Notes under the pieces: model-generated | What the model saw: only the letters and a program-made list of their open reading frames with translations | Databases searched by the model: none | Told to the model about the DNA's origin: nothing | Position numbers and translations under genes: made by a program | NCBI GenBank assembly: GCA_030765045.1 | Contig: CM060969.1 | Span: 53,574,716 to 53,638,715 of the forward strand | DNA from: Tenodera sinensis | Taxonomy: Eukaryota > Arthropoda > Insecta > Mantodea > Mantidae | Direction: 5' to 3' | Length of the DNA stretch: 64,000 nt | Shown here: positions 1 to 10,744 of the stretch, in pieces | Layout of the letters: every line of letters begins with the position of its first letter | Position numbering within the stretch: position 1 is the first letter of the stretch

Positions 1-215
1 TCAGTAATTTTTTTGGCAAATTTGTTTCGCCACAACAATCAATTTAGTCATAATGAGCACTAAAAATGAAACAAAGAGGTTATTTTAGACTTCAGAAATG
101 GGTAAAATCGGCACAAAAGGGACGCTTCATGGAAAAGCGTCTTTGGCTCACTCCTCCGGCCAACCATTCCCTTCACTGTTGTTCAGTTTCCGACACATCT
201 CATTCAGTAGCGAGT

Positions 216-418
216 ATGGCTTCGTCGGGATATCTGTTTCGTGAAGAGTGGCAGAGAGAATTCTTGTAAGTTACAAAACACAGGAAGTTCGACTTTTATT
301 ATGTGAATTTAAATTTGCTAATATAATGGGTTACAACATCAAACGCCACTATGATCAGAAGTATAAAGCACACTTTGGTGATCTTAGTGGTATTTATTTT
401 CAATTATTTCTGAATACT
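216..418 (+). pseudogene. Transposase N-terminal zinc-finger relic (hAT/GTF2I-repeat-like), frameshifted
   Basis: Two overlapping frames together read like the N-terminus of domesticated hAT-type proteins. The first begins MASSGYLFREEWQREF from the ATG at 216. The second, shifted frame continues through LLLCEFKFANIMGYNIKRHY and then YKAHFGDL. The family pattern is W...F....CL.C....A....YN.KRHY...H...F..L, a BED/C2H2-like DNA-binding finger. Here the first cysteine pair is damaged and the frame breaks near 248-270, so no functional protein is expected. The coding match fades just before the SINE at 456, which may have truncated it. The identification rests on the spacing pattern only; a decayed zinc-finger gene of another kind is possible. 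Confidence 0.5.
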
Positions 419-455
419 CGTATTCGTAAGCATAATGAAAGAGGCGATATGATTC

Positions 456-800
456 GCCTCCGTAGCGCAGTTGGTAGCACGCTTGCCTCTGTTGCGGAGG
501 ACCCGTGTTCGATCCCCGGTACCAACATGGGGATTAATCCGCACTGGGAGGTCTGGCACAGGCTGCACTCAGCCTTGTTAGGTCCCGGGGGGACCAACTG
601 AGGAGCTACTTGATACAGAAGTAGCGGCCCAGGTCGAGAAGGCCGTATAACTGGCCGGGAGGGCTCAGGGCGCTTACCATGTCCCATTCTTCAGTACTGC
701 ACCCCACCAATGCGCCTGTAGTGGGCAGAGGTGGGGGACGCAGCGGCTGGGCGGCAAGCCTTGGCCCTTCATGGGCTGTTACACTACGGTTTATCTCCCT
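456..800 (+). mobile_element. tRNA-headed SINE, family 1, copy a
   Basis: The first 70 bases resemble a tRNA: an A-box (tagcgcagttgg) near 463 and a B-box (gttcgatcc) near 510, the two internal RNA polymerase III promoter elements. A non-tRNA body follows, containing gggaggtctggcac and ctgcaccccaccaatg. The body is shared with the copy at 62976-63265, with many substitutions between them, showing a dispersed retroposed family. No coding capacity is expected. Short reading frames through it on both strands are by-products of its GC-rich body. Confidence 0.85.
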
Positions 801-1385
801 ATTAGTTTATTTAATATAAGCTAAAGTATTTCGTGTTTCAAAGTTTCAACACAATATTGAATTTAAAACCAAACAATTTATTATGTTTATCAAGTAGTTT
901 TAAAATATTTTAAGGCCAAATAGCAATGGAACTGTACTGTTTTATTTATTTTGAAAGAGAAACAATTTAATATGTGAATCATAAGCCAGCGTAAGAATAT
1001 TACAAGCATAAGATAAAGCTTCAAGATTATGAAATTTGCCTAACCGCAAATAATTATGGTATGCAAAATATATATAACATCAGCAAAATAGTTAATAAAG
1101 TAGAAATTATTACTACCACGCAGGTGGAACGAAGCCACCACTGCAAGTGTTGTATCCAAAGAATCTTCGTCGCTGGACAAGAGAATGTGGAGTTAGTAAC
1201 GCAAGTTCAATTGCTACTTCTCCTCTCGTGCCCATGGCTGCTCTATTGACTGCATCATTATATACCAATTTCTTAAAACACTAAGGTTTATTACTAGACA
1301 AAATCTATGTTTTTCAAAAATTTCGGCAATTTTAACAGCGTGGTTCTCTTATTACAAATAACAAATTTCAAAAGTAGTAGTGAGG
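801..1385. other. AT-rich stretch without recognisable genes
   Basis: The composition is strongly A/T biased and only short chance reading frames occur. A slightly GC-richer patch at 1120-1240 looks like a decayed repeat, but I cannot name it. Confidence 0.6.
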
Positions 1386-1800
1386 TTGCGCAGAGGTCGA
1401 GTGGCTCCATTCTTTAATGGGAACCGTATGTGGGGCATTGTGGTGGACAAATCGGTGTCTTGGTGGGTTTTCTTCGGGTTCTCCTGACATTCATTCCATC
1501 AACCGTTCCATCATCAATTTTTCTTTCATTTATTTTGCCCTCATTTCATATCATCACCTTCTTAATTCTCATACCAGGCTACAGACAGATCAAACATTCT
1601 TTGATCCAGAGAGGCAATCTGACCCCAGATGCCCACTTGTATGTCCCGGGGTGGGGCTGTAAGTCATCCATAAGAAGAAGGGTGAAAAAGCGAGCGGGAT
1701 GGCTCAGACCACATTCTGGAGGTCGCAGGTTCTTCTAATTGGGAAAATGTAAGGACCCTGCCCTCTGCTCTGTCGTGGCAGCGTTTCAGCCGCCCTTCTG
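1386..1800 (+). mobile_element. SINE, family 2, copy a (diverged)
   Basis: The body contains gggaaccgtatgtggggcat, then a segment reading ggttttcttcgggttctcc, then catttcatatcatcacc. These match the copies at 42905-43257 and 56375-56580. The tRNA-like head is too decayed for a convincing B-box here; copy c keeps it. The 3' part (from about 1600) shares the cagaccc-type and ccccggggtggggctgtaag blocks with the 43-kb copy. Its exact ends cannot be fixed by eye. Confidence 0.65.
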
Positions 1801-2976
1801 ATCCATTTGTCTCATCTATCTCCCGGAGGGTGCCCTCTCAGGGACATAGGCACGAAAGATCGCCCTTCGGTCGAGCTGATAAGTTCCCCTCCGCAAGTTG
1901 TCATAGAGTCCAGGACTGAAAAAAATAATAAACTCTTACACAAATTTTCTGACCCGTAACATTCACCAATACCATTTCCTTGTGCATTATCATGCTTGTC
2001 ACGTGCTGTCTGTTCACCAGCTCGTGGCCTAAGGGGAATTACGGGGAGAGAAGAGACATTCCACGTAATATTACCCAAGTTCTGTAAACTTTCTAGGTAA
2101 CGTTGCTGTTGGTTATGTTGCCAACTTACGTGCAATGTTATCCCCGTTACGTTTGCTCCTAATATCTCTTAATTTCAGTTAAAATTGGATGAGTTCCTAG
2201 TCCCTATCTTGGAAGTAAATGAAAAAGTAGTGTAGAAGTGATGTGATATTGTGGTTGCAGAGCAAAGAGTTTCAGATTGACAGTTCTATGTGTAATAGTT
2301 ATTTACGATACAAGGGTTAAAAGGTAGATTTTATTTTGTGAGGAGATGTGGTTCCGCAACGAGGCTGCAGGCCGAGTTCAGGAAACCTACAAGTATAATA
2401 AATTCCTTTTAACCCGTGCATCATACACTATTTTTTAGACAGTCCTGAATATCTATAGATGTATTATAGATCATAAATATATGGTTTGTTTTACCTTTCT
2501 CATGGTCGTGATGTTTTTGGGTGGCGATGTTCATTTGCCTTGCGTAGCATCAGTGTTGGCAACATGACTTTTACAAAACCATAATATTCTACATAAGGGA
2601 GGCGGTGGCAATAACAAAACGTCGAAAATAACGTAACGAAATTTAATTAATTAATATTACAATTTTTTCTAAACTTACTCATATTCAAAGTCAAATGAGC
2701 CGTCATTTTAAAAAACCATTGTGTAAGTCAGATTCACGCACTACTGGAACGAAGCGATGGTCATATTCCACAAGAAAACAAAGTTGGCATTATCGGAGTG
2801 CTAAAAACTTTTGAGCACTGAGCGAAAGAATTTTCTTATTTTTAACAGTCATGAACTACTAAAAATACCCCTTTTACTATCACCTGTCTAAAAAAAATGT
2901 ATAGGATGATTGAAACAAACATACCTAAAGAGGTTTCTAAAGTGGACCCATTCTTGGTTTCATTGTATCATTGTAG
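1801..2976. other. Unassigned intergenic sequence
   Basis: No reading frame has a recognisable domain. The stretch is AT-rich, with a few GC-richer islands (for example 1810-1900) that look like decayed repeats. Confidence 0.5.
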
Positions 2977-3216
2977 CACCCATATATGTGTGACCTCAAT
3001 CACATAGAACTAGCTTGGGCCAAGACAAAATGAATACTTAAAGAAATTAAACAGTTGACTTGTCCTTACAGGAGTTGTACGATATACGAGAATGTTCGAG
3101 GGTACATCACTTATGACCGAAACAGATTGGCAGGGTTTTAGAAGAATATACACAAGGTTGAAAATGATCAGTGGGAGAAATACGGAATAGTTGAAAATGT
3201 CGTTTACGTTTTATGA
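2977..3216 (+). pseudogene. Tc1/mariner-superfamily (DDE) transposase C-terminal relic
   Basis: A broken reading frame begins HPYMCDLNHIELAWAKTK at 2977. This matches the block around the last catalytic acidic residue of DDE transposases (PPY.C.LNPIE..W...K), with N-x-I-E visible. After stops and frameshifts it ends HKVENDQWEKYGIVENVV (3151-3204), the typical C-terminal tail of the insect version of this family, followed by a stop at 3214. Upstream catalytic regions are not recognisable. It is a dead transposon remnant. Confidence 0.7.
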
Positions 3217-3772
3217 GCTAAATATACTCCATGAACTGAAAATAACATTTAAGTTCCACTATTTTCCCTGACTTCTTTGCTTTGATCTAGCGTGAATACG
3301 CATTCCAAGGTTGGTACCACTATCGCAAGCGCGACCAGAAGCACTTCAGATATCGCTGTTTACCTGAAATTGTTTAATCACATACTTCACTTGCTGCATT
3401 CCTGCCAAGAACTATGAGCTGCTGAACAAACTGTAAACAGTGATGCTTTCATCCTCTTAACATACCTTTGTTCTTCTTTGTCCACCTCCTGCCTCATTCT
3501 CTGTTTCAGTCTTACTTGCCTGTTTCGACTTCATAGTTCCCTCCACCATTTCTTGGGCCACCCTCTCTTCTTACTCTGTGTGGGTAGTTGGAGCTGCATA
3601 GGAATAACTTCTTTCTTCCATTTTAATTCGTGCAATCTTTATGCATCGAAGTCATTTAATTTCTGTGGGCTGTATTTCATTGTTTATGCTGCAGTAAAGT
3701 AAGAGTGCGCGATCAGAGGGAATGAAATCGAGAATCTCACGATGCGGGTCTCAAACGTTACTAGGGAACCTT
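3217..3772. other. Unassigned sequence
   Basis: There is no recognisable gene. A short T/C-rich open stretch at 3478-3702 has a biased composition and no domain signature. Confidence 0.5.
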
Positions 3773-3872
3773 TTACTGCGCAATTTTTAGAGAAATTGAA
3801 ACAATCAGTGCAAAAGTTTGAAGAATCAGCAAATAAGGAAAGCATCGTGCTGGAGAACAAGAAGCAGAAGAT

Positions 3873-4738
3873 GTGAAGAAGGAGAAGGAGAACGAGAAAA
3901 GCAGAAGGAAGAGAAGAACAAGTAGAAGAAGAAGAGGAAGGAGGAGGAGAAAAACCAGAAGGAAGAGAACTAGAAGAAAAGGAAAAGGAGAGGAAAAAGA
4001 AGGAGAAATGCAGAAGGAAGAGAAGGAGAAGGAGGAGAAGTATAAGGAGAAGAAGGAGAAGAAGAACGATAAAAAGCAGAAGGAAGGTAAGGAGAGGAAA
4101 GAGAAAAAGCCGTAGAAAAAGAGCAGGAGGAGAAAACGCAAAAGGAAGAGAAGAAGAAAAAGCAGAAGGAAGAGAAAAGGAGAAGAAGAAAGAGAAAATG
4201 CAAAAGGAAGAGGAGGAGAAGAAGGAGAAAAAGCAGGAGGAGAAGAAGAAGAAATAGAAAAAACAGAAGGAAGAGAAGGAAGAGGAGAAGAATAAGAAAA
4301 ATAAGAAGAAGAAAGAAGAAGAAGGAAGAAGGACGAAGAAGACGAAGAAGACGAAGAAGACGAAGAAGACGACGAAGACGACGAAGACGAAGAAGACGAC
4401 GAAGGCGAAGAAGACGACGAAGACGAAGAAGACGACGAAGACGAAGAAGACGACGAAGACGAGGAAGACGACGAAGGCGAAGAAGACGACGAAGACGACG
4501 AAGACGAAGAAGACGACGAAGGCGAAGAAGACGAAGAAGACGACGAAGGCGAAGAAGACGACGAAGACGACGAAGACGAAGAAGACGAAGAAGACGAAGA
4601 AGACGACGAAGGCGAAGAAGACGAAGAAGACGACGAAGGCGAAGAAGACGAAGACGACGAAGACGAAGAAGACGACAAAAAAGAAGACGAAGACGACAAA
4701 AAAGAAGACGAAGAAAACGAAGAAGACCTTGAACTAAG
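3873..4738 (+). repeat. Purine-rich simple repeat, GAA/GAG grading into GAAGAC minisatellite
   Basis: From 3873 the plus strand is an almost uninterrupted run of A and G. From about 4320 it becomes an array of gaagac, gacgaa and gaaggc hexamers. The composition leaves several frames open: poly-Ser and Leu/Arg-rich on the minus strand, Lys/Arg- or Asp/Glu-rich on the plus strand. None has a domain, and all are best explained by the triplet periodicity. It is unstable DNA and likely length-polymorphic. Confidence 0.9.
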
Positions 4739-4740
4739 GA

Positions 4741-5724
4741 TTTAATCATCGTAGGTAAAGGAAATCCAGGTTTTGCATTGTGTAGGTGGGCTTATGTTCG
4801 TTTCTATTTAAGCGCTGTAAATCAACTAGAATTCAGCTTTTACGTAGCGCAAGAGAAGTTATAGGTTTGAGCATTTTTGCAGCACATCCACATCCACAGC
4901 AGCTGCGTGCGACTTTCTCACTCAAGAAAGTTTTATGGAAGTGACACCGTTCAAAACGAATGGGATAACAGGCTTTAGAAGTTTTCTGCGAGAATAGGAA
5001 GTGAAAACATGTAACTATGAGAGAAGCAAACAAAATGTAATAGTCTCGCCATATGATGTTAGGAACAGAGGAGATCTTGAAGAATAGCAACAGTTTTGTG
5101 GGCTCATAAAAGTGACTAGTGGCAGAGTGGAAGAGTCTCTACAGATGCTCGTTTATAAAGCACCATCCTATCTTAACTGCCACTTGTTGTGACATGGAAA
5201 TTTTCATTTGATAAAGGTCTTCGCTTGACATCCTGTTGCAGAAACACAAAGGCCATTTTAACTTTATGATTCACTTACTGCTCCGAAAATACACATTCAT
5301 CTACCAGAAAAAAATGTCCTTTCTTCTTATGAGAGGGATAAAAACCGTGAAAACGAAATGTGTTATTTTATAGCTTTAATGTAAACCAAAATGAATTGCT
5401 GTATAAGGAAAGTAATAATTCAGTGTTCTTTTGTTTGCAATATATGAGCTTATTGACGTACATATTTAGAGCATTTCTATCTCTTGATGTAATGTCGAAT
5501 GGCAAGGAAGTTGCTATGGTAATGTTTCTGATTATTGTATGTGAAAGCATTTCAAGAAATGCAATTATTGATATAATCCATTACGAGCTAAAACAATTGT
5601 AGTTGCTTTTAATACACAAATAAATGAAACTCGCCCACTTCATTTTCTTAAAACAATAGTTTTCTTGGAGATTACCGAGCTGAAATAAGTCTAATGATTC
5701 CTAAACGTCAGCTAAAGCTGCCAC
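4741..5724. other. Unassigned AT-rich sequence
   Basis: There are only short chance frames. I see no gene, RNA or mobile-element signature. Confidence 0.5.
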
Positions 5725-5960
5725 CTAACCCACCTTATACCAGCTGCACGGTGTTTTGCCTGTCCACGTCCTTGTCGATCGTTACCGTCTGCCGCTATCA
5801 CAGAAAGGCGCGGATGGAAATACACAATATTTTTAAAACTACTTTTGTTAAGGCTTTACTTACCAACTTTATGAAAGCAGATGCTGAAACTGGCCACTGT
5901 CATTGTCCATAATTTTTGGCACCTCTGTAGGAAACTATCCATCACTCACGTTGAGAAATG
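5725..5960 (+). repeat. Left arm of an inverted repeat pair (partner 6395-6600)
   Basis: This segment contains ttgcctgtcc, gttaccgtct, agaaaggcgcggatg and gaaactggccactgt. The same landmarks occur in the same order on the opposite strand at 6395-6600. The arms are clearly homologous but diverged and carry indels. They may be two decayed copies of one transposon inserted in opposite orientation, or the ends of an old fold-back element. Confidence 0.75.
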
Positions 5961-6244
5961 CTGGCAACTTCCTGGAGGATGTTTTGTTTTAATTCTTTCA
6001 GGTGTGTGGGTTTGTATTGTATACTTTGTTTTAAGTAACCCCGGAGATAGAAATCGCAAAAGTTAGGTCGGGGGACCGAAGGGGCCACAAATCTCTACCA
6101 ATAATTGTCCTGAAACAGTTTCAATTGTTCTCATCGAAAGATTGGCCTATGAGCTGTCGCAGAGTGTTCTTGATAAAAAGGCAAACTCACGCTCCTTATC
6201 TGTTTATTATCCTAAAAAAGGGGCAACTTCACGAATGCACGTGC

Positions 6245-6335
6245 GCCAACTGTTGGCTAGAAAAAATTGGCGCTATAACTCAGGAACTAATATAGTTCAT
6301 GAAATACCCTTTCATGACGAAAAAAAGGTTCCCTA
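6245..6335 (+). pseudogene. Possible DDE transposase fragment between the inverted repeats
   Basis: The frame ends VRQLLARKNWRYNSGTN then IVHEIPFHDEKKV. The second part resembles the block following the first catalytic Asp in Tc1-like transposases (NP..iHe.plHd.KvGVW). The match is short and stops at 6334-6336, so the call is tentative. Its position between the inverted arms would fit the inside of a decayed DNA transposon. Confidence 0.35.
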
Positions 6336-6394
6336 GTACTCCAATAAGTGATTTCTATATCCGCTAAGAAATTCTCAATGTGAACTACAGGGAG

Positions 6395-6600
6395 TGATAA
6401 ATAGTTTTCTAAAGCGGTACCAAAATATATGGACAAGACAGTGGCCAGTTTCGGCACCTCTTTTTATAAAGTTGCTAAGCAAAGCAAAATGTTGTATGGT
6501 TTCATCCGCGCCTTTCTATGATAGCGGTAGACGGTAACCAGTGCCTAGGACGCGGACAGGCAATACAGTGCGCAGCCCGTTCGTACATTTTGTGTTCTTC
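6395..6600 (-). repeat. Right arm of the inverted repeat pair (partner 5725-5960)
   Basis: The reverse complement carries the same ordered landmarks as 5725-5960 (ttgcctgtcc, ggttaccgtct, agaaaggcgcggatg, gaaactggccactgt). About 435 bp separate the arms. Confidence 0.75.
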
Positions 6601-7640
6601 CTTTACCTGGCGCATGAATTTGTCGCCTACTTTTCCCTTCCCCCTCGCTTTTAATAACGCCAGGCGATATCTTCCCTAACTTAGAATACACAACATGGCG
6701 GCGTTGCCACAGTTCTCTTAAAATGAAACTTTGCATGATATCCTAACATTAAATTGTGGTTAAATTCATTCGAATTAAGGTAAAAACTAATTACAGTATT
6801 ATTAACACAATATTTCCGCAAAGTTAGTGGAATAATAAGCCATTTATATCAATTTGTCAAGAAGCTAGATGCTTCCAAATGTTTCAGGGACATTATTTGC
6901 ATAGCAGTCTTTACAGATCTGTTCTTTTTTCGATGAAGAGGCTCTTTATTGACAATAATTGTGCTGTACATATTTGTTACACTCATCATGTAGAATCCCT
7001 GGCAACGTATACCTTAGGTTGCTATTTACACCTGTGGCTGGGGAAAGTAAGAACTCACACCTTGTACTCAAGGGTGAAGCATTAGCTTGACTTACCTGTG
7101 GTATACCAATTAGCAAATTGTTTTAGTAGAGGTTACTTAATCGGGTAAGTGTAGTATTTCTTGTGTCTTCATGCAAGGTCAAATCAATTACATTATATTC
7201 ATTTATGTGTAACGATATGTGTGACCGATTAGATGAAAAGCACAGTCAAACTGTTTTTTTTTTCCTTCATTTCTATTAGCGATATTAAAGTTTGTTTCTG
7301 TTGTTATTTCTAAAGGTTATGGATGATGCAATACAAAATAGAATACAAGGTATAATGTAGGTATGTTGGTTTTTATTCTCTCTTCCTTTCCTGCAAGATG
7401 CCGCAGTAAACTTTAAATCAGTAGGTACAATTCAGCAATGATGGGCGTAACTGTTTGTATCTATTGTAAATGCATTTAGCGAGCATGTAGCGTGTCAAGA
7501 GCACTTCAGCATGCACAATACAATCTCTCTACTACCCACAGATATCCACGTTGATTAAACGGAAGCTCAACAAACGCTCACAAAATCGTTCATAACAAAT
7601 CAGTCGCTATATCTGTAAACTAATCATTTTTGTACAACTA
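6601..7640. other. Unassigned AT-rich sequence
   Basis: I recognise no gene or repeat. Reading frames are short and without domain features. Confidence 0.5.
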
Positions 7641-8130
7641 TGCAATCCTAGCATTAAAACGGCTTATAACGGCATAAATGGTACAAAATTACCCTCATTA
7701 TGGTACTAGTGCCACAAAATGAATGACATAATTACCATGACAACCAGATAGCAATGACGTCATCACCGTCACAACAATTTCTTCCTATATGCCTGTAAGG
7801 AAACCTGAAATCGTCACTCTCGTAAGTGCAGCAACATTCAAACACAATAATCACCTCATTAAATTATCTTTTTCGCAAACGTTTTTTATTTTCCTAGAAT
7901 TAACAACTCTCAGCACTCTGGGCTTCTAAATGTCAAGCAGAGTACAATCAATGTCCTCAATAATTGTATTATTACCTTCCATTTCCCCCCTAAGTGTTGA
8001 AACAAGTGAAATATCAGCTCAGCAACCATATTGCATCATACATCCGTGACCTCTGATATATTATAATTCTTGATTCAGCAAACTTATGTATGGTAATGCT
8101 AAAATTGCATGATGTGCCTCTAATATAATA
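7641..8130 (-). repeat. Dispersed repeat shared with 46100-46665 (inverted)
   Basis: The reverse complement of 46100-46665 lines up with this segment over about 500 bp. Shared landmarks in order are caatcctagc, taaaa.ggctta, catgacaacc versus catggcaaca, caatgacgtcat, agtgcagca, attcaaacaca, attaccttccatt and gcatcatacatc. The identity is moderate and interrupted. It could be a decayed transposable element or an old inverted duplication; no coding potential is evident. Confidence 0.7.
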
Positions 8131-8590
8131 AGCAGACTTCCAAACTGCCTTCACACATTATTGTACAACACAAATTTTGAATATCTCTTTGCTTCTTCCA
8201 GTCGAACACTGTTGAAGTGTCAACTCCCAGTTCAGCAGTTATTTTCTTCAATATTCCTCCTTTGCCAATTCAACTAATAGCATTCAACCCTTCGTGCATT
8301 AAAACAATGACCTTCTTTAGCTTTGATGTCACTTTAAACTTGTACACTTAGTTACAGTCCCAAACAGTTTGATAAAACACAAGAGCAATCCGCTTGGAAC
8401 ACACACACACAATATACGTAATAACACGTGCCCTTTGAAAACAGTAGCAAAACTGATGGGTAGGGCTCAAGGCCAACGCTTTCTTCCGGCGCTATTTATA
8501 GCTGGTAAGACGCACCGCGTCAACACCGTGTGACACACTACTAAATTCGTCTTAAACTCAACAGGTAGCATTTTCGTATCACCATAACCT
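8131..8590. other. Unassigned sequence
   Basis: Nothing recognisable. A short TATA-like motif (gctatttatagc) near 8491 lacks an associated gene. Confidence 0.4.
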
Positions 8591-8760
8591 ACTGTACAAT
8601 TCATGCCGGAACCATGCACTGAATCAAACTAAAAAGCGAATATTTGGTGCACATACTCATAGTTAAGTTCATGCTATTAGTGTTAAATTTAGTATGTAAT
8701 GTGAAGATTAAATTAAAATATATATACAACTCTGATCCGGATAAACGAGATTTTACTGTA
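8591..8760. mobile_element. Possible short pogo/Tigger-type MITE
   Basis: The right end, read on the minus strand from 8760, is tacagtaaaatctcgttta followed by tccggat. This closely resembles pogo/Tigger terminal inverted repeats (CAGTAAAA.CTCG.TTATCCG after a TA target). The proposed left end near 8591 (tactgtacaattcatg, then ccgga) is a poorer match. The element may therefore be a decayed MITE of about 170 bp or only one end of a larger copy. Confidence 0.4.
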
Positions 8761-9286
8761 CCCATGTCGCAAGCAGAGTACACACTAGCTACATAAATAA
8801 CTATTCTGCTTTCTTAAGCTCCTTGTTCACAATAAAAACTTTTTTTTTTAATTTAAGATTTTAAAAAATTATCGGATATTTTTAAGGCCTGGCAAGACTT
8901 CACAATGTTATAAGCATGCATCTACGCGTTGTCTCATTTCCAAACTGAACACATTGATAATTTAATTTATTACGTGCAAAGAATTTTATTACTGTCACGA
9001 TATAACAATGACATGTTATTTTTAATAATGCTATAAGGCGTCTTAAACCATGAAATATGATTACGATTAGGAAATACAATGAAAATGGAACGAAGTTATA
9101 GGTTAACTTCACTATATAATATTGCATTAAAACATTATTATATTCTTAACTTTATAGGCCGAGAAATATCATGTACAATGGAAATACATATAAATAGTAA
9201 ACTAAATAAGTAATTACATAACAGGAACATTAAGTACAACTCTATGATGATGTTATACAAGACGATAGCAGTTCCTTCAGCAAGTT
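8761..9286. other. Unassigned AT-rich sequence
   Basis: No gene or repeat recognised. Confidence 0.5.
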
Positions 9287-9586
9287 ATGATTCCGAAACA
9301 TGGACTAGACAGAATCCAAGCTGTAGAAATGAGACTCGACAGATCAACAGCAGGATATCAAATAACAGACAAAAAAAAAAAACATAATACAGAAATAAGG
9401 CAAAAATTAAAAGTACAGAAACTATATACATCAGTCGTGACATATAAAACAAACTGGAAACAAGAATTAATAAGGATGACTGAAAACAGAACATATACCA
9501 AAGGCAGCATACAACTATTCACAACGAGGAACAGGAAACGTGGGAAGACCTTGGATAAGGTGGAAGCAGTAGTAATTTGGAGATGA
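9287..9586 (+). pseudogene. Non-LTR retrotransposon reverse-transcriptase C-terminal relic
   Basis: The frame contains RIQAVEMRLDRSTAGYQITD, then IRQKLKVQKLYTSVVTYKTN, then WKQELIRMTENRTY and RNRKRGKT. This is the tail that follows the reverse transcriptase domain in insect non-LTR elements (family pattern IQ..EM.FLR...G....D..RN..I...L.V......W..H..RM...R.P......GRR..GRP). An A-rich run at 9369-9381 disrupts the middle. The catalytic YADD region is absent, so only a 5'-truncated fragment remains. A second relic of the same type lies at 57840-58070. Confidence 0.7.
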
Positions 9587-9590
9587 AACA

Positions 9591-10106
9591 GACCAATAGG
9601 TGTTCTAAAACGTGAAAAGTATTCTTAATATGCAGGACCCTGATGCATGTTATTTAATGTTCCACATATATTCCACCTTTAACATCGAAGGTTATACTGG
9701 TGGCTTTTAACCTCTTGGAGAGCAAAGGTGTTCACTCTCTTAGCGGTGGTTTTGAACTTTGGGCTTAGATTGACTCATTATATTAAATTCACACACTGTC
9801 ATTAACAAGAACATTAAATATTTATGATCTTTTGAAATCCTGTCAAAACTTCTGAAATGTGTCACATGCCGCAACTAGATCTTGAGGCAAATAATCTATA
9901 GCATTATTGGGTAGTCTGTAATAGTGTATTTTCACACAACTTGTACAGAAGAAACTAACAAAAATATAAATGAAGGTAAAGTAACGCAGAAACAAGAAAT
10001 ATAAATAAAATTCTACCGAATTTTGCAGCACACAGTGTCCAAAAAACAAACACTGACAACGCTTAGCATGTTTTACGGGATGACAAACTGATCGGTTTTC
10101 AAGAAG
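9591..10106. other. Unassigned sequence flanking the Polinton on the left
   Basis: No gene is recognised. This flank shows no similarity to the right flank beyond the 6-bp target duplication, as expected for a single insertion site. Confidence 0.5.
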
Positions 10107-10112
10107 GAAATC
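10107..10112. repeat. Left 6-bp target-site duplication of the Polinton
   Basis: The six bases gaaatc directly precede the element's terminal AGTAGGGAGG. The same six bases follow the other end at 28703-28708. Six-bp duplications are characteristic of Polinton integrases. Confidence 0.88.
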
Positions 10113-10400
10113 AGTAGGGAGGTTGAGGGGAAGCTGGCACACTTTTTTATGCGCAAGATGGCCGCCACACGTAATCTAAGGATTACTAGGTAAGGTGGTA
10201 GGGGAAGCAGGACGTTGTAGGTGTTTGAAGGAATCTCTAGGGATGACTCTTAAGGCCCATAGCAGTGTATGTATGCTTATGAGCGTTCATGGTGTCTGAG
10301 TATGTCCTTCACTATATTGATGTATGCCACCTAACACAGGAGCTTTCTGATTTGATTGAATATATTACCCCAACATAATGTTACCTAGTCCCACATTGCC

Positions 10401-10612
10401 TGACTAACCTAACCTAATCTATCCTAGCCTAAGCCCCATACTTCTACTCGTCTAACCTATCTTAACCTAACCTAAGCTCCATACTTCTACATGGCTAACC
10501 TAACCTAACCCAGCTCCCACTATTTACTCCGGTCTTTGATAATTTAACCTAAGCCTCATACTTCTACTCATCTAACCTATCCTAATCTAACCTGGCCTAG
10601 CCTAACCTAAGG
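10401..10612 (-). repeat. Degenerate TTAGG-type repeats, left subterminal
   Basis: The minus strand reads as interrupted ttagg units (plus strand ctaacctaacctaat and similar). They are interspersed with a conserved catacttctac spacer that recurs three times. The array lies about 290 bp inside the element tip and is mirrored at 28203-28414. TTAGG is the common insect telomere repeat, but whether these units are telomere-derived or coincidental is not shown. Confidence 0.75.
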
Positions 10613-10744
10613 TAGATCCTCTTATTATTATTTATTCTATTCTACTAACATGATACGTTTCTAGACATTCATTCTATCCTCTTATCATCTATCCTATTCC
10701 CTCCTCTGCTTATCTATTCTATCCTGTCATACGCTACCCTGATC

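Noticed and set aside
3773..4749. Long serine-rich and leucine/arginine-rich minus-strand reading frames (308 and 259 codons)
   Set aside because: Both are produced by the GAA/GAC simple repeat, which has no stops in those frames. There is no domain, and the composition is purely repetitive.
9843..10142. 99-codon minus-strand frame across the left Polinton junction
   Set aside because: It spans the insertion boundary and is Phe/Tyr-rich from AT-rich DNA. It has no domain and cannot predate the insertion as a gene.
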